From Arthrobacter sp. FW306-07-I (GTDB taxonomy: Bacteria > Actinomycetota > Actinomycetes > Actinomycetales > Micrococcaceae), in assembly GCF_021800405.1 (NCBI RefSeq), contig NZ_CP084550.1, forward strand, positions 4,092,001 to 4,156,000: a DNA stretch of 64,000 bases, read 5' to 3'. Within the stretch, counting starts at the first letter, position 1. The number at the start of each line of letters is the position of its first letter. The position numbers and the translations under genes are program-made. Shown in pieces: positions 28,001-35,269 of the stretch. Below the pieces are notes generated by a model. That model was not told where the DNA came from. It was given only the letters and a program-made list of their open reading frames with translations, and made no database searches.

Positions 28001-28740
28001 ATCTCGTCCGGGCCGGTGGCGCAGTTCAGGCCGATCGCGTCGACGCCGAGCGGTTCCAGGGCGGTGAGTGCGGCGCCGATTTCGGAGCCCATGAGCATGG
28101 TTCCGGTGGTTTCGACGGTCACTTCGACGAAGATGGGGAGGCGGATGCCCTTGGAGACGATGGCCTGCTTACAGCCGTTGACCGCGGCTTTGGTCTGCAG
28201 GAGGTCCTGGCTGGTTTCGATGAGGAAGGCGTCCGCTCCCCCGTCGATGAGGCCCTCGGCCTGCAGGGCGAAGGTCTGCTTGAGGTAGTCGTAGCTGGTG
28301 TGGCCCAGGCTGGGGAGCTTGGTGCCCGGGCCCATGGAGCCGAGGACCCAGCGCACGCGGCCGTCTGTTTCTTCTGCCGCTTCCGCGCGTTCGCGGGCGA
28401 TTTGTGCGCCCTTTCTTGCCAACTCCTCGATGCGGTCATCGATGCCGTAGTCGGAGAGGTTGGACCAGTTGGCGCCGAAGGTGTTGGTCTCCACGGCGTC
28501 GATGCCGGTGGCGAAGTAGGCGTCGTGGATGTCCGCGATGACGTCCGGGCGGGTGTCGTTGAGGATCTCGTTGCAGCCCTCGAGGTTCTGGAAGTCTTCC
28601 TCGAGCGAGAGGTCCCGGCCCTGCAGCATGGTGCCCATGGCGCCGTCGGCAATGACCACCCGGTGGTTCACGGCGTCCAGCAGCTCCTGGGACCGGGCGG
28701 GACGGGGGACGGACTCGATGTCCAGTGCAAAACGAGGCAT
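25096..28740 (-). CDS. metH: cobalamin-dependent methionine synthase MetH
   Basis: 1214 aa, full length. Homocysteine-binding domain (about 15-330) with zinc ligands in GLNCATGPDE and VGGCCGTTPEH; methyltetrahydrofolate pterin-binding domain (about 350-620) with IGERTNANGSKAF; cobalamin-binding domain (about 650-890) with DVHDIGKNLV, whose His replaces the dimethylbenzimidazole ligand; C-terminal reactivation domain (about 910-1214) with FGSEEPKDTAG and YPACPD. It methylates homocysteine to methionine. The neighbouring ECF operon may supply its cofactor. It ends 54 bp from the ABC-F stop (convergent). No B12 riboswitch was recognised upstream. Confidence 0.97.
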   Translation of the reverse strand: MPRFALDIESVPRPARSQELLDAVNHRVVIADGAMGTMLQGRDLSLEEDFQNLEGCNEILNDTRPDVIADIHDAYFATGIDAVETNTFGANWSNLSDYGIDDRIEELARKGAQIARERAEAAEETDGRVRWVLGSMGPGTKLPSLGHTSYDYLKQTFALQAEGLIDGGADAFLIETSQDLLQTKAAVNGCKQAIVSKGIRLPIFVEVTVETTGTMLMGSEIGAALTALEPLGVDAIGLNCATGPDEMSEHLRHLAKQSSVAIACMPNAGLPILGANGAHYPLTPTELATAHEQFVREFGLGLVGGCCGTTPEHMAAVVERLAPFRAKAVDTKADNAPARVPEEREAGVASLYQHVNFDQESAYLAIGERTNANGSKAFRQAMLEERWDDCVDIAREQIRVGAHLLDVCVDYVGRDGVADVKEIVSRFASASTLPLVIDSTEPPVLKAGLELIGGRPVVNSVNYEDGDGPNSRFARIMPLVKEHGTAVIALTIDEHGQARTTDGKVAIASRLIDSLVGEWGMRVEDIIVDCLTFPVATGQEETRRDGIETIEAIRQITAKYPGINTTLGVSNVSFGLNPAARIVLNSVFLHEAVQAGLTSGIIDAAKIVPLASLPEEQRKVALDLVWDRREYDADGNTTYDPLAIMLDMFAGVDTAALKDQRAAELAALPTGARLERRIIDGEGKGLEADLDLARSEGMTPLGIINDHLLEGMKVVGERFGAGEMQLPFVLQSAEVMKNAVALLEPHMEKSDSSGKGTMVIATVRGDVHDIGKNLVDIILTNNGYKVINIGIKQGIAEIIAAAEQHNADVIGMSGLLVKSTVVMKENLAELQSRGLAKKWPVILGGAALTRAYVEQDLAEQFDGVVRYAKDAFEGLSLMEPLVRVARGESPDDVGLPPLKKRIHKGGAKFTITEPEAMPGRSDVATDNPVPVPPFWGTRIVRGVSLHDYSAFLDERATFMGQWGLKPGRGEDVASYEELVEREGRPRLRYWLDRILGEGMLDASVAYGYFPVVSEGEQVVVLHHGEDPDGVLGQAGLLAPDGGSGGPIGTDRLRFDFPRQRRDRHLCLADFVKSRESGQIDVLPVQLVTAGSKIEEFTSKMFAANQYRDYYELNGLVMQLTEALAEFWHARIRKELGFGSEEPKDTAGYFKLDYRGARFSLGYPACPDMEDRRKVTELLKPERMGVILSDELMLHPEQSTDAFVFHHPEAKYFKV

Positions 28741-28874
28741 TTAAACAGGTTACGGGCGTGGCGCTGAACGTTGCGCTGTGTGTCGGTGTGCTACGGCGGG
28801 TGGGCCGCCACAGGTGCCTGCTTCCAAAGCCCTTATCCCACGCACAGTCCTTGCCGGTAAGCCGATAATTGACC

Positions 28875-28915
28875 TTATGTAAAGCTGTACTCTGCGTATT
28901 GCATCAGATGAATCA
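28875..28915 (+). repeat. site A1: att-like direct repeat
   Basis: TTATGT, 9 variable bases, CTCTGCG, then TATTGCATCAGATG and AATCA. It matches A3 (35639-35679) at 33 of 41 positions with identical spacing, and its 26-bp right part matches A2 (32562-32587) at 21 of 26. The core CATCAGATG is a dyad. All copies have the same orientation. It may be an attachment site or a regulator-binding site of the recombinase modules. Confidence 0.7.
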
Positions 28916-29084
28916 ATCGCCCCGATCCCCCGGATCCGCACCAAGTCCTTTCACTTCCCTAAGATTCCGCGGAATTTGCGGTCTGAACAGCGTTAACGCG
29001 CCGCTGGCCAGGCGCTGCCCGACGGGCGCAATATCGATCCTTGAAGCGGTTGCGACAAGCGTCTGACCTGCGGTTTTGTGCTGA

Positions 29085-29103
29085 TGATGCATTTAATGAA
29101 TCA
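29085..29103 (+). repeat. site B1 upstream of recombinase operon 1
   Basis: TGATGCATTTAATGAATCA, near-palindromic, 47 bases before the recombinase start codon. It shares TGCATYNRATGMAT with sites A1-A3 and with B2, which sits in the equivalent place before the second operon (38963). Possible operator for the small HTH protein, or recombinase core site. Confidence 0.55.
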
Positions 29104-29150
29104 TTGATTCAAGATTTGAGCACAAACTTCGAGGGAACTGTGGGGCGAGA

Positions 29151-30257
29151 ATGGCGGTGGACGCGTCCGGGCGTGTGCTGCAGCTGAGTGCTGTTCAGCT
29201 GCTGCATCCCGAGGAACAGACTCTTGAGGACATGCTGACCGGGTGGCGCAACCAGCAGCTTTCCAGGAACCTCCAGTTCGACACGATCGACAAGGGCATC
29301 GCGAGTGTCCGCCGGTTCGTGAACCATGTGAACGAGTTTCCGTGGAACTGGGCACCGGAACACGTCGAGGAGTATTTCGGTGACCTCCGCTCAATCCACC
29401 AGCTGAAGCACTCCACGGTCCGCGGCTACCAGTCCACGCTCCGCCGGTTCACGTCCTACGTGTCAAACCCCGACTACGGCTGGGACCAGGTCTGCGAACA
29501 GCGCTTCGGCACGCACCCGTCCCAGGTCTTCTTTGACTGGAACACCGCCTCCCACACACAGGAGTACGAAGGACGTCCCTCCAAGCGGCCCTTCACCAAG
29601 ACGGAACTCCAGATGCTGTTCGATCACGCCGACGACCAGGTCGAACTCATCGCCGCCTCAGGCAAGAAAGGCTGGCAGGCCGCCTACCGGGACGCCGTCA
29701 TGCTGAAAATCGCCTACTCGTACGGGCTCAGATTCAACGAGCTCCGGCACCTGCAATCCATCGACTTTGCGGCCAACCCGAAGGCGCGAAGGTTCGGCAA
29801 GGCAGGCGTCTGCAAGGTCCGGTTCGGCAAATCCCGCAAGGGCTCCCCGCACAAACCCCGCAGCGTCCTGACGGTCTTCGACTGGACCGCCGGCGTTCTC
29901 GAGGACTGGCTCGCCAACGGACGGGGCATGCTCGACACCCTGGACCTGTTCCCCAGCGAACGCGGCGGCCTGATCTGCGAATCCACCCTGCTGCGCCGGC
30001 TCCGGCGCTACCTCAACGAGCTGGGCCTGCCAATGGATGGCCTGGACCTGCATTCGCTCCGGCGCTCCTATGCAACGCACCTGTTGGAGGACGGATGGGA
30101 TCCTAGATTCGTGCAACATCAGATGGGCCACGAACACGCCTCCACCACCGGGATTTACCAGTTCGTCAGCGACGACTTCCGCAACACGACCCTTCGGGCA
30201 GCGCTGGACCGCACCATGGATGAAGTCCTGGGCGTGCAGATGCGAGGTGAATGGTGA
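29151..30257 (+). CDS. tyrosine recombinase, gene 1 of recombinase trio 1
   Basis: 368 aa. N-terminal SAM-like core-binding domain (about 20-125), catalytic domain (about 165-350). Active-site residues look complete: Arg in SYGLRFNEL (about 191), HSLRRSYATHL (about 300), MGHEHASTTG, and Tyr in GIYQFV (about 335). Equivalent gene in trio 2 (39000) is clearly homologous but much diverged. The ATG at 29151 has GGGGCGAG ahead. Its stop overlaps the next gene by 7 nt. The first gene of a coupled operon that I do not recognise as a named transposon; the arrangement recalls Tn554 TnpA/B/C loosely. Confidence 0.9.
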   Translation: MAVDASGRVLQLSAVQLLHPEEQTLEDMLTGWRNQQLSRNLQFDTIDKGIASVRRFVNHVNEFPWNWAPEHVEEYFGDLRSIHQLKHSTVRGYQSTLRRFTSYVSNPDYGWDQVCEQRFGTHPSQVFFDWNTASHTQEYEGRPSKRPFTKTELQMLFDHADDQVELIAASGKKGWQAAYRDAVMLKIAYSYGLRFNELRHLQSIDFAANPKARRFGKAGVCKVRFGKSRKGSPHKPRSVLTVFDWTAGVLEDWLANGRGMLDTLDLFPSERGGLICESTLLRRLRRYLNELGLPMDGLDLHSLRRSYATHLLEDGWDPRFVQHQMGHEHASTTGIYQFVSDDFRNTTLRAALDRTMDEVLGVQMRGEW

Positions 30258-30589
30258 GACGCGACGTCGAATACAAGTGGCGGCTCTCGGAGCTCATGGC
30301 AGCACGGGGCCTGCACAACACCACCGACCTCATCCCCCTTCTGGCCGAGCGCGGCATCACCTTGTCCCGCCCACAGGTCTACCGTCTCGTCAACCAGAAA
30401 CCCGAACGCGTCGCACTGCAGGTCATCGCCGCGATCTGCGACATCTTCTCCTGCGGACCCGAGGACCTCATCACCGTCACAGCCGCCGACGTCCGCGCCC
30501 GCAAAACCGGAACCAGCGCCCCCAACGTCGTCGACCTGAACCGCACCGTCAGACCACGGCGCGCACGCATCATCGACAATGATCACTGA
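30251..30589 (+). CDS. small Cro/CI-type HTH protein, gene 2 of recombinase trio 1
   Basis: 112 aa. HTH of XRE type at about residues 10-75: YKWRLSELMAARGLHNTTDL, recognition helix region LSRPQVYRLVNQKPERV, then AAICDIFSCGPEDLI. The protein in the same place in trio 2 is about half identical over this stretch. It overlaps its neighbours by 7 and 11 nt, so stoichiometric expression with both recombinase-fold proteins is likely. It could be the operon repressor, an excisionase-like directionality factor, or a targeting subunit; sequence cannot decide. Confidence 0.85.
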   Translation: MVRRDVEYKWRLSELMAARGLHNTTDLIPLLAERGITLSRPQVYRLVNQKPERVALQVIAAICDIFSCGPEDLITVTAADVRARKTGTSAPNVVDLNRTVRPRRARIIDNDH

Positions 30590-32096
30590 CAAACCCGCAG
30601 GCCTCAGCCCCCGCAGCACCAGCCGCGGCCGGCCCCGCACCACGGGGACTGCCACCTGCGCACGCTGCGGCCGGGCCGCCGGTAAAACCCGCGCCACCTG
30701 GCCCGAAGGCCGAATCTGCGGCCCATGCTTCACCACCGCCACCCGCACCCACGGGACCTGCCCGGAGTGCGGCCAGCACAGACTTCTACCCGGGCCACCG
30801 GACATCAGCGGAGGGCCACGCTGCGCGCCCTGCGCCGGCATCCTCCACGACTTCCACTGCACCCGTTGCAATACGGAGGGCGAGTTCTACCGGCGCGGCA
30901 TATGCGCCCGCTGCGCCCTCCGGGAGGACCTCAACGAACTACTGCTCATGCACCCCGCCGACCCGGACACCGCCGGCAAAATCGTCCATGCGCTTTGCAA
31001 AGCGGACCGGCCCGAAAGCATCATCACGTGGAAACGCTCCCCCAAAGTCCAAGCACTCCTGGCCTCTCTGTCATGCGGGGAAACTCCCTTGACGCACGAA
31101 GGACTCGATGCCGCGGCCAAGTCAGCGAACCGCGAAGCCAATCACCTGCGCGCCCTGTTCATTCATCATGGACTCCTCCCCTACCAAGACCCGTATCTGG
31201 CCCGGTTCGAAACCTGGATTGACGACAAGCTCCGCCACTTGCCCGAGGAGGTCGCCAAACCCGTCGCACAGTTTGCCACCTGGCATCACCTCCGGCGCAT
31301 CCGGTCCATCACAACACCGGAGAAGAGCGCCCAAGCCCCGGTCCACTCGGCCAAGCAAGAGATCACCGAAACCGTCAAGTTTCTGGACTGGCTCTGGGAA
31401 ACCCACCAGCGGACAGCGGCGAACTGCACCCAACAAGACATCGAAACCTGGCTCGCAACCGGTTCCACGACCAGAAAAGCCATCCGCACCTTCATCGTCT
31501 TCATCAAGAACACCGGCACAAACCACAGGGTGGACATGGGCCACTACACAGCCAAAACCCGCCCCGCGATCACCCAGGACCAGCGCGTGGCCTGGCTCCG
31601 GGAACTGCTTACCGGCACCAGCGAGTCCCTGCCCTACCGAGTCGCCGGCATCCTGCTGCTTCTCTACGCCCAGCCGCTCGTTCGGGTCGCCAAACTCCGG
31701 ACCGACGCTATCGAAACCAATGAAAGCACCGGCAACATGCGGATCACCTTCGGCCCGCACCCAGTGCCCATTCCCGAACCCTTCGCCGACTTGCTTCGAG
31801 AGCACCTTAAAGGCCGTCCGAATCTCAGAACAGGATCAGACGCACAAAGCCCCTGGCTCTTCCCGGGGACCCGGGCCGGACAACCACTTCACCCAAACGG
31901 CATCATGGATAGGCTCCGAAGCCTGGGCATCGACCTGCGCGGCGCACGAAACACGGCCCTCGACGAACACCTTTTAGTCTCACCACCGCCACTGGTCGCC
32001 GACGCACTCGGATACAGCCACCAAGTAGCCTTCCTCCACGCCGACGCGGCAGGCGACGCCTGGTCCCGCTACGTCAACCTAAGAACCGGGCCTTGA
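30579..32096 (+). CDS. zinc-ribbon protein with degenerate tyrosine-recombinase fold, gene 3 of trio 1
   Basis: 505 aa. The first ~120 residues have Cys pairs in three ribbon-like groups (CARC..CGPC, CPEC..CAPC, CTRC..CARC). Residues about 200-310 look like a SAM-like DNA-binding domain, and about 330-500 follow the tyrosine-recombinase catalytic fold. But the catalytic Arg position is replaced (LLYAQPLVRVAKLR where active enzymes have TGLR), the HxxR box is absent (RNTALDEHLL), and the GH histidine is LGYS. So it probably binds DNA or the active partner without cleaving. The trio 2 homologue (40463) shows the same losses independently. Confidence 0.8.
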   Translation: MITDKPAGLSPRSTSRGRPRTTGTATCARCGRAAGKTRATWPEGRICGPCFTTATRTHGTCPECGQHRLLPGPPDISGGPRCAPCAGILHDFHCTRCNTEGEFYRRGICARCALREDLNELLLMHPADPDTAGKIVHALCKADRPESIITWKRSPKVQALLASLSCGETPLTHEGLDAAAKSANREANHLRALFIHHGLLPYQDPYLARFETWIDDKLRHLPEEVAKPVAQFATWHHLRRIRSITTPEKSAQAPVHSAKQEITETVKFLDWLWETHQRTAANCTQQDIETWLATGSTTRKAIRTFIVFIKNTGTNHRVDMGHYTAKTRPAITQDQRVAWLRELLTGTSESLPYRVAGILLLLYAQPLVRVAKLRTDAIETNESTGNMRITFGPHPVPIPEPFADLLREHLKGRPNLRTGSDAQSPWLFPGTRAGQPLHPNGIMDRLRSLGIDLRGARNTALDEHLLVSPPPLVADALGYSHQVAFLHADAAGDAWSRYVNLRTGP

Positions 32097-32134
32097 AGCG
32101 TCCTTGCGAACACTTCGACAGTGACATCTAACTC

Positions 32135-32398
32135 TCACTCATCAAGGTCTTCTCGCCTGTCTGAGCGCAGATCCTCAATCGGTCTCTTTCCAATGAGCTC
32201 CTGACGATAACCCTCAACTTCAGCAGACTTCTTTCGAGACCATCGCCAACCAAAGTAGGACCCAAGAAGCCCAGCTAACGCGAAACCCACCGCCGTCACA
32301 GCCGGGGAGCCCGTTGCAACCTGGATCCAGACGGCAATGCCAACAACCAACATCGCTGTGACTACCAAAACGAAGGCTTTCTGCTTTCGACCCGTCAT
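32135..32398 (-). CDS. small two-TM membrane protein, convergent to trio 1
   Basis: 87 aa: basic start MTGRKQK, hydrophobic helix (AFVLVVTAMLVVGIAVWI), short loop, second helix (TAVGFALAGLLGSYFGW), then a charged tail rich in Arg, Glu and Asp. ATG 32398 is supported by GGGAGGAG 6 bases ahead. No known family. It lies 38 bp from the end of trio 1 in convergent orientation; trio 2 is followed in the same way by another two-TM gene. Lower GC than the core genome around. Confidence 0.7.
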   Translation of the reverse strand: MTGRKQKAFVLVVTAMLVVGIAVWIQVATGSPAVTAVGFALAGLLGSYFGWRWSRKKSAEVEGYRQELIGKRPIEDLRSDRREDLDE

Positions 32399-32425
32399 CG
32401 CACTCCTCCCCGAGCAGTTGTGCAA

Positions 32426-32792
32426 ATGCTGGCACGAACTAGACCAACAGGGAAAGCCTTGGCAGCAAAGGTAGACATTCCGTGTTCTAGCGGAGGACTT
32501 GCACGACGCAGGCTTTCGTGGCGAATACGCTCACATTTGATCCGCAGGGATGCCAGTAGTACTCAGCGTATCGCATTAGATGCCTCATCCCCCGGCCCCC
32601 GCAATCTGACTTAGTCGCCGACGGTATGTTGGTTGGCGGTTCAATAGGGACTTTCGACACGATGAGGCTCGGTGTGGTGGAGGTTCTTCTAGGTCGAACT
32701 ACAGGAGCGGATGAACGGACGCCAGCCCGCTACTCGCTGAACTCCTGACTGCGGGTTTGCTTTGTGCGTAATCAGCAAACAACTGAATCCCA
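32426..32792. other. intergenic region holding site A2
   Basis: 367 bases, more AT-rich than the core, no supported gene. Site A2 at 32562-32587 is the only structure recognised. Confidence 0.5.
32562..32587 (+). repeat. site A2: att-like direct repeat
   Basis: CTCAGCGTATCGCATTAGAT followed by GCCTCA. Equal to A1 at 21 of 26 positions, same orientation, 3.67 kb away. A1 and A2 together enclose recombinase trio 1 and its two-TM gene, as expected for the ends of an integrated unit. Confidence 0.65.
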
Positions 32793-33236
32793 CTACTCGG
32801 GCGGGGTGATTTGAAAGTCGCCAGGTCGTACTATTCCCAAAACCGGAATAGGAAGACCCAGCCTCGATGCCGACGTAGAAATAGATTCCCGCAAGTACGG
32901 GAATACGGACATGAACCCGACGCGTTCTGCAAACTCAGCAATTAGTGACGGCACGGGACTTACTGGCTCGCGCAGTGAATAGATAGCGCCGATATCGGCA
33001 CTGTACACGGCTTCTTCGTTCTCAACCTTCATGCGGAACCGGTTCTCGATGATGTCTGTGGTATGCCGTTCCATAAAGTTGAGTTCAATCTCGCCAGACT
33101 GATCATGATCTTGGGAGCCCGAGCCGTCTTTACGATTACCTGCTGCGGCATAGACCCGCATATCCACTAATTCCACCAGATCAAGGAGTTCACGTATGTC
33201 TTCAATAGACCGACCAGGCGTCACTTCTTCAGGCAC
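32793..33236 (-). CDS. SecB-like chaperone of a toxin-antitoxin-chaperone operon
   Basis: 147 aa, SecB-like. The strand pattern IENRFRMKVENEEAVYSADIG and the C-terminal VFPYLRESISTSASRLG followed by LPIPVLGIVRPGDF correspond to the FPYxRExISxLVxRGGFP...PVNF signature of SecB. Actinobacteria lack canonical SecB, and such proteins there are typically TAC chaperones that protect a HigA antitoxin (Mycobacterium tuberculosis Rv1957 type). GTG start overlaps the antitoxin stop by 8 nt. Last gene of the leftward toxin-antitoxin-chaperone set. Confidence 0.8.
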   Translation of the reverse strand: MPEEVTPGRSIEDIRELLDLVELVDMRVYAAAGNRKDGSGSQDHDQSGEIELNFMERHTTDIIENRFRMKVENEEAVYSADIGAIYSLREPVSPVPSLIAEFAERVGFMSVFPYLRESISTSASRLGLPIPVLGIVRPGDFQITPPE

Positions 33237-33666
33237 TTAGCGCAAAATCTGTTCGCCTTGCTTCAGTGGGCGCCCCCAGCGCAAAAGAAGCAAGATGATG
33301 GATAGGCTGCTGCGCGAAGGACATGCTCGGTACCTGCCGCCATACGGCTCGAGTAAAACCGGACGCTGCTGGTGCAGTTGCTGCGTCATCAGCAATCACG
33401 GCCTCGTGGGTCACCAAGACGCCCAGCGCTTTAGCATAGCGGCGAACGGTGGACAGCTTCGGGTCTGAATCCATGGATTCAAAAGCGGAGACCGTTGGTT
33501 GCGTCACCCCCATCTGAGCGGCAAGCTCGCCCTGGCTCAGACCCAACTTCTTCCGCACGCGGATGAGGTCTCTGACCAAGCGGTAGTCATTTTTGGCCAG
33601 TTCTACCCCAAGCAGTTGTGACTTGGAGTTGCGATCGACCGAAAAGAGACGCATGAGATCCGACAT
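33229..33666 (-). CDS. HigA-like XRE-family antitoxin
   Basis: 145 aa. HTH at about residues 25-85: VRDLIRVRKKLGLSQGELAAQMGV, TQPTVSAFESMDSDPKLSTVRRYAKALG. A C-terminal extension of about 50 residues ends in hydrophobic and Arg-rich sequence; in TAC systems such a tail makes antitoxin stability depend on the chaperone (ChAD). ATG 33666 chosen; a TTG 12 codons earlier is possible. The IS481 end lies 44 bases upstream and cuts this gene off from the toxin gene. Confidence 0.8.
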   Translation of the reverse strand: MSDLMRLFSVDRNSKSQLLGVELAKNDYRLVRDLIRVRKKLGLSQGELAAQMGVTQPTVSAFESMDSDPKLSTVRRYAKALGVLVTHEAVIADDAATAPAASGFTRAVWRQVPSMSFAQQPIHHLASFALGAPTEARRTDFALSA

Positions 33667-33704
33667 AGATTCAAATCTATATCTTTGCCGCGCGGTAAGC
33701 AACG

Positions 33705-33710
33705 TCTAGC
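33705..33710. repeat. 6-bp target-site duplication, left copy
   Basis: TCTAGC, identical to 34783-34788 on the other side of the IS481 element. The duplication lies at the toxin stop codon in the original operon. Confidence 0.9.
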
Positions 33711-34782
33711 TGTACTGAGTCAGGACGTTGGTTACATCGTGAATAGGTGAAGACCTCTTAGGTTGGTGGTTACCACACACAGCCAACGACTAAGAGGTCT
33801 TCATGTCCCACCGTAATGCCCGGCTGACTCCGAACGGTAGACGGATCATCATCGAGCGTATCCTTGCCGGCCGTCCCGTCGCCCACGTTGCCAAGGAGAT
33901 GGGTATCTCCAGGACCTGCGCGCACCGTTGGATCAGCAGGTACCGGGCCCACGGCTGGGCCGGCCTCGAGGACCGCAGCTCCCGCCCAAGGTCGTGCCCG
34001 AACGCAACCTCAGCGGAAGTCGTTGCGGATGTTCTGACCCAGCGCGTCGAGCACCGCGAGGGACCTGCGGACCTGGCCTTGCGCTGCGGCACGAGCGCCC
34101 GGACGGTCTCCCGGATCCTGGCCCGCGCGGGCATGCCCAGACTGTGGGACCTGGACCCGGTGACCGGGGTACGGATTCGGGCATCCCGGGCGACCGACCG
34201 CCGCTACGAACGCGACGCTCCCGGGGACATGATCCACATCGACGTCAAGAAACTGGGCCGAATCCCGGATGGCGGGGGCTGGCGGGCAGACCCGAATCAG
34301 TCTGCCCGCAATCATTCAACAGGCCACTCAAGGGTCGGTTTTGACTACGTCCACGTGGTCGTGGATGACCACTCCCGCTTCGCCTACGCCGAGGTCCTGC
34401 CCGATGAGAAAGGCGCGACCTACGCAGGATTCCTTACCCGGGCCGCGGCAGCCATGGCAGCCCACGGCGCACCCGTCAAAAGGGTCATGACCGATAATGC
34501 CTTCGCCTACCGGCTCTCGAAAGATTTCCAGGACGCACTGACTGCGCTGGGCGCCAAACACATCCTGATCAAACCCCGCCATCCCTGGCAGAACGGCAAA
34601 GCAGAACGCTTCAACCGCACCCTCCAGGAAGGCTGGGCCTACCGTCAACCCTTCACCTCAAACCAGGCCCGCACAGACGCTCTGCAGCCTTGGCTAGACT
34701 TCTACAACAACCACCGGCCCCACGGCAGCCTCGGAGGCAACCCACCGATCAGCAGGTGCAACCAACCTACTGACTGAGTACA
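33711..34782 (+). mobile_element. IS481-family insertion sequence, complete
   Basis: 1072 bp. Terminal inverted repeats TGTACTGAGTCAG (33711-33723) and, read inward from 34782, TGTACTCAGTCAG (12 of 13), with further similarity around the GTTGGTT that follows. A 6-bp duplication TCTAGC flanks it. Contains one intact transposase gene. Inserted between a HigB-like toxin gene and its antitoxin-chaperone genes, in opposite orientation to them. Confidence 0.95.
33803..34777 (+). CDS. IS481-family transposase
   Basis: 324 aa. N-terminal helix-turn-helix (LAGRPVAHVAKEMGISRTCAHR) and a second one (ALRCGTSARTVSRILARAG), then the rve-type DDE domain: MIHIDVKKLGRIPDGGGW (first Asp), VMTDNAFAYR (second Asp), WQNGKAERFNRTLQEGWAY (Glu). 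The ending YNNHRPHGSLGGNPPISR is typical of the family. It appears intact and the gene runs almost to the right terminal repeat. Confidence 0.95.
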   Translation: MSHRNARLTPNGRRIIIERILAGRPVAHVAKEMGISRTCAHRWISRYRAHGWAGLEDRSSRPRSCPNATSAEVVADVLTQRVEHREGPADLALRCGTSARTVSRILARAGMPRLWDLDPVTGVRIRASRATDRRYERDAPGDMIHIDVKKLGRIPDGGGWRADPNQSARNHSTGHSRVGFDYVHVVVDDHSRFAYAEVLPDEKGATYAGFLTRAAAAMAAHGAPVKRVMTDNAFAYRLSKDFQDALTALGAKHILIKPRHPWQNGKAERFNRTLQEGWAYRQPFTSNQARTDALQPWLDFYNNHRPHGSLGGNPPISRCNQPTD

Positions 34783-34783
34783 T

Positions 34784-35269
34784 CTAGCTAACCCAGTCGC
34801 TACGCCCGCCTGCCAGGTACCGTAGCTTGGCATGGCTCATCTCCTGATCCTGCTGCTCCTTCACAGCTAGCCAAACTGCGGGAACCGAGGTGTCCTGGGG
34901 CTTGGTGTGCATGTGCAGTGCGACCAGCAGGTCGGGATGGCTTGTTGGCTCCGCATGGTATTGGCGGATGTGTTGTCCGAAAAAGGTCCACTTCAGTTCC
35001 CAAATGACTGGGTCGACAGAGCACGGCCCTAGCTCGTCTTCGTTACCCGCTTCGATTTCCCCACCTGCAGCCAGCTGCCTCAGGGCTTCCATGCTCTCTT
35101 GCACATCCGCCAAGTCCGCCGGAGCTAGAGATGATAACCAGGTGCCCATATCCTGCACCGAAGGATGATCCCACTGCACAAAGTCCCGCCACTCGTAGGG
35201 GGGCTGCTTCTCGACGGTACAGCGGGACTTTCGCGCCAAACTTCTCCCCCTATTTTCTAAGGCTGACAT
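34784..35269 (-). CDS. HigB/RelE-like toxin, separated from its antitoxin by IS481
   Basis: 161 aa. The second half matches the HigB pattern: IWELKWTFFGQHIRQYH, LLVALHMHTKPQDT, EMSHAKLRY; compare LELRW, VALTAFYKNQQKT and the final helix in M. tuberculosis HigB1 as I recall it. The N-terminal ~45 residues have no clear match, and the true start may be inside. The stop codon TAG lies in the IS481 target duplication, so the coding sequence is complete. Removing the IS would place the antitoxin ATG about 40 bases downstream, restoring the toxin-antitoxin-chaperone order. Confidence 0.7.
   Translation of the reverse strand: MSALENRGRSLARKSRCTVEKQPPYEWRDFVQWDHPSVQDMGTWLSSLAPADLADVQESMEALRQLAAGGEIEAGNEDELGPCSVDPVIWELKWTFFGQHIRQYHAEPTSHPDLLVALHMHTKPQDTSVPAVWLAVKEQQDQEMSHAKLRYLAGGRSDWVS

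Larger units (their letters stand above)
28741..29150. other. left border of the accessory island (site A1 and site B1)
   Basis: 410 bases between metH and the first recombinase operon, with no supported gene. They contain the metH upstream region, the 41-bp repeat A1 (28875-28915) and the shorter related motif B1 (29085-29103). Base composition becomes more AT-rich toward the recombinase gene. Confidence 0.6.

Noticed and set aside
28741-28874. Possible cobalamin riboswitch upstream of metH (and upstream of the DUF4430-ECF operon)
   Set aside because: No B12-box-like sequence or suitable long structured leader was found; before the ECF operon only about 125 bases remain after the IS30 element.
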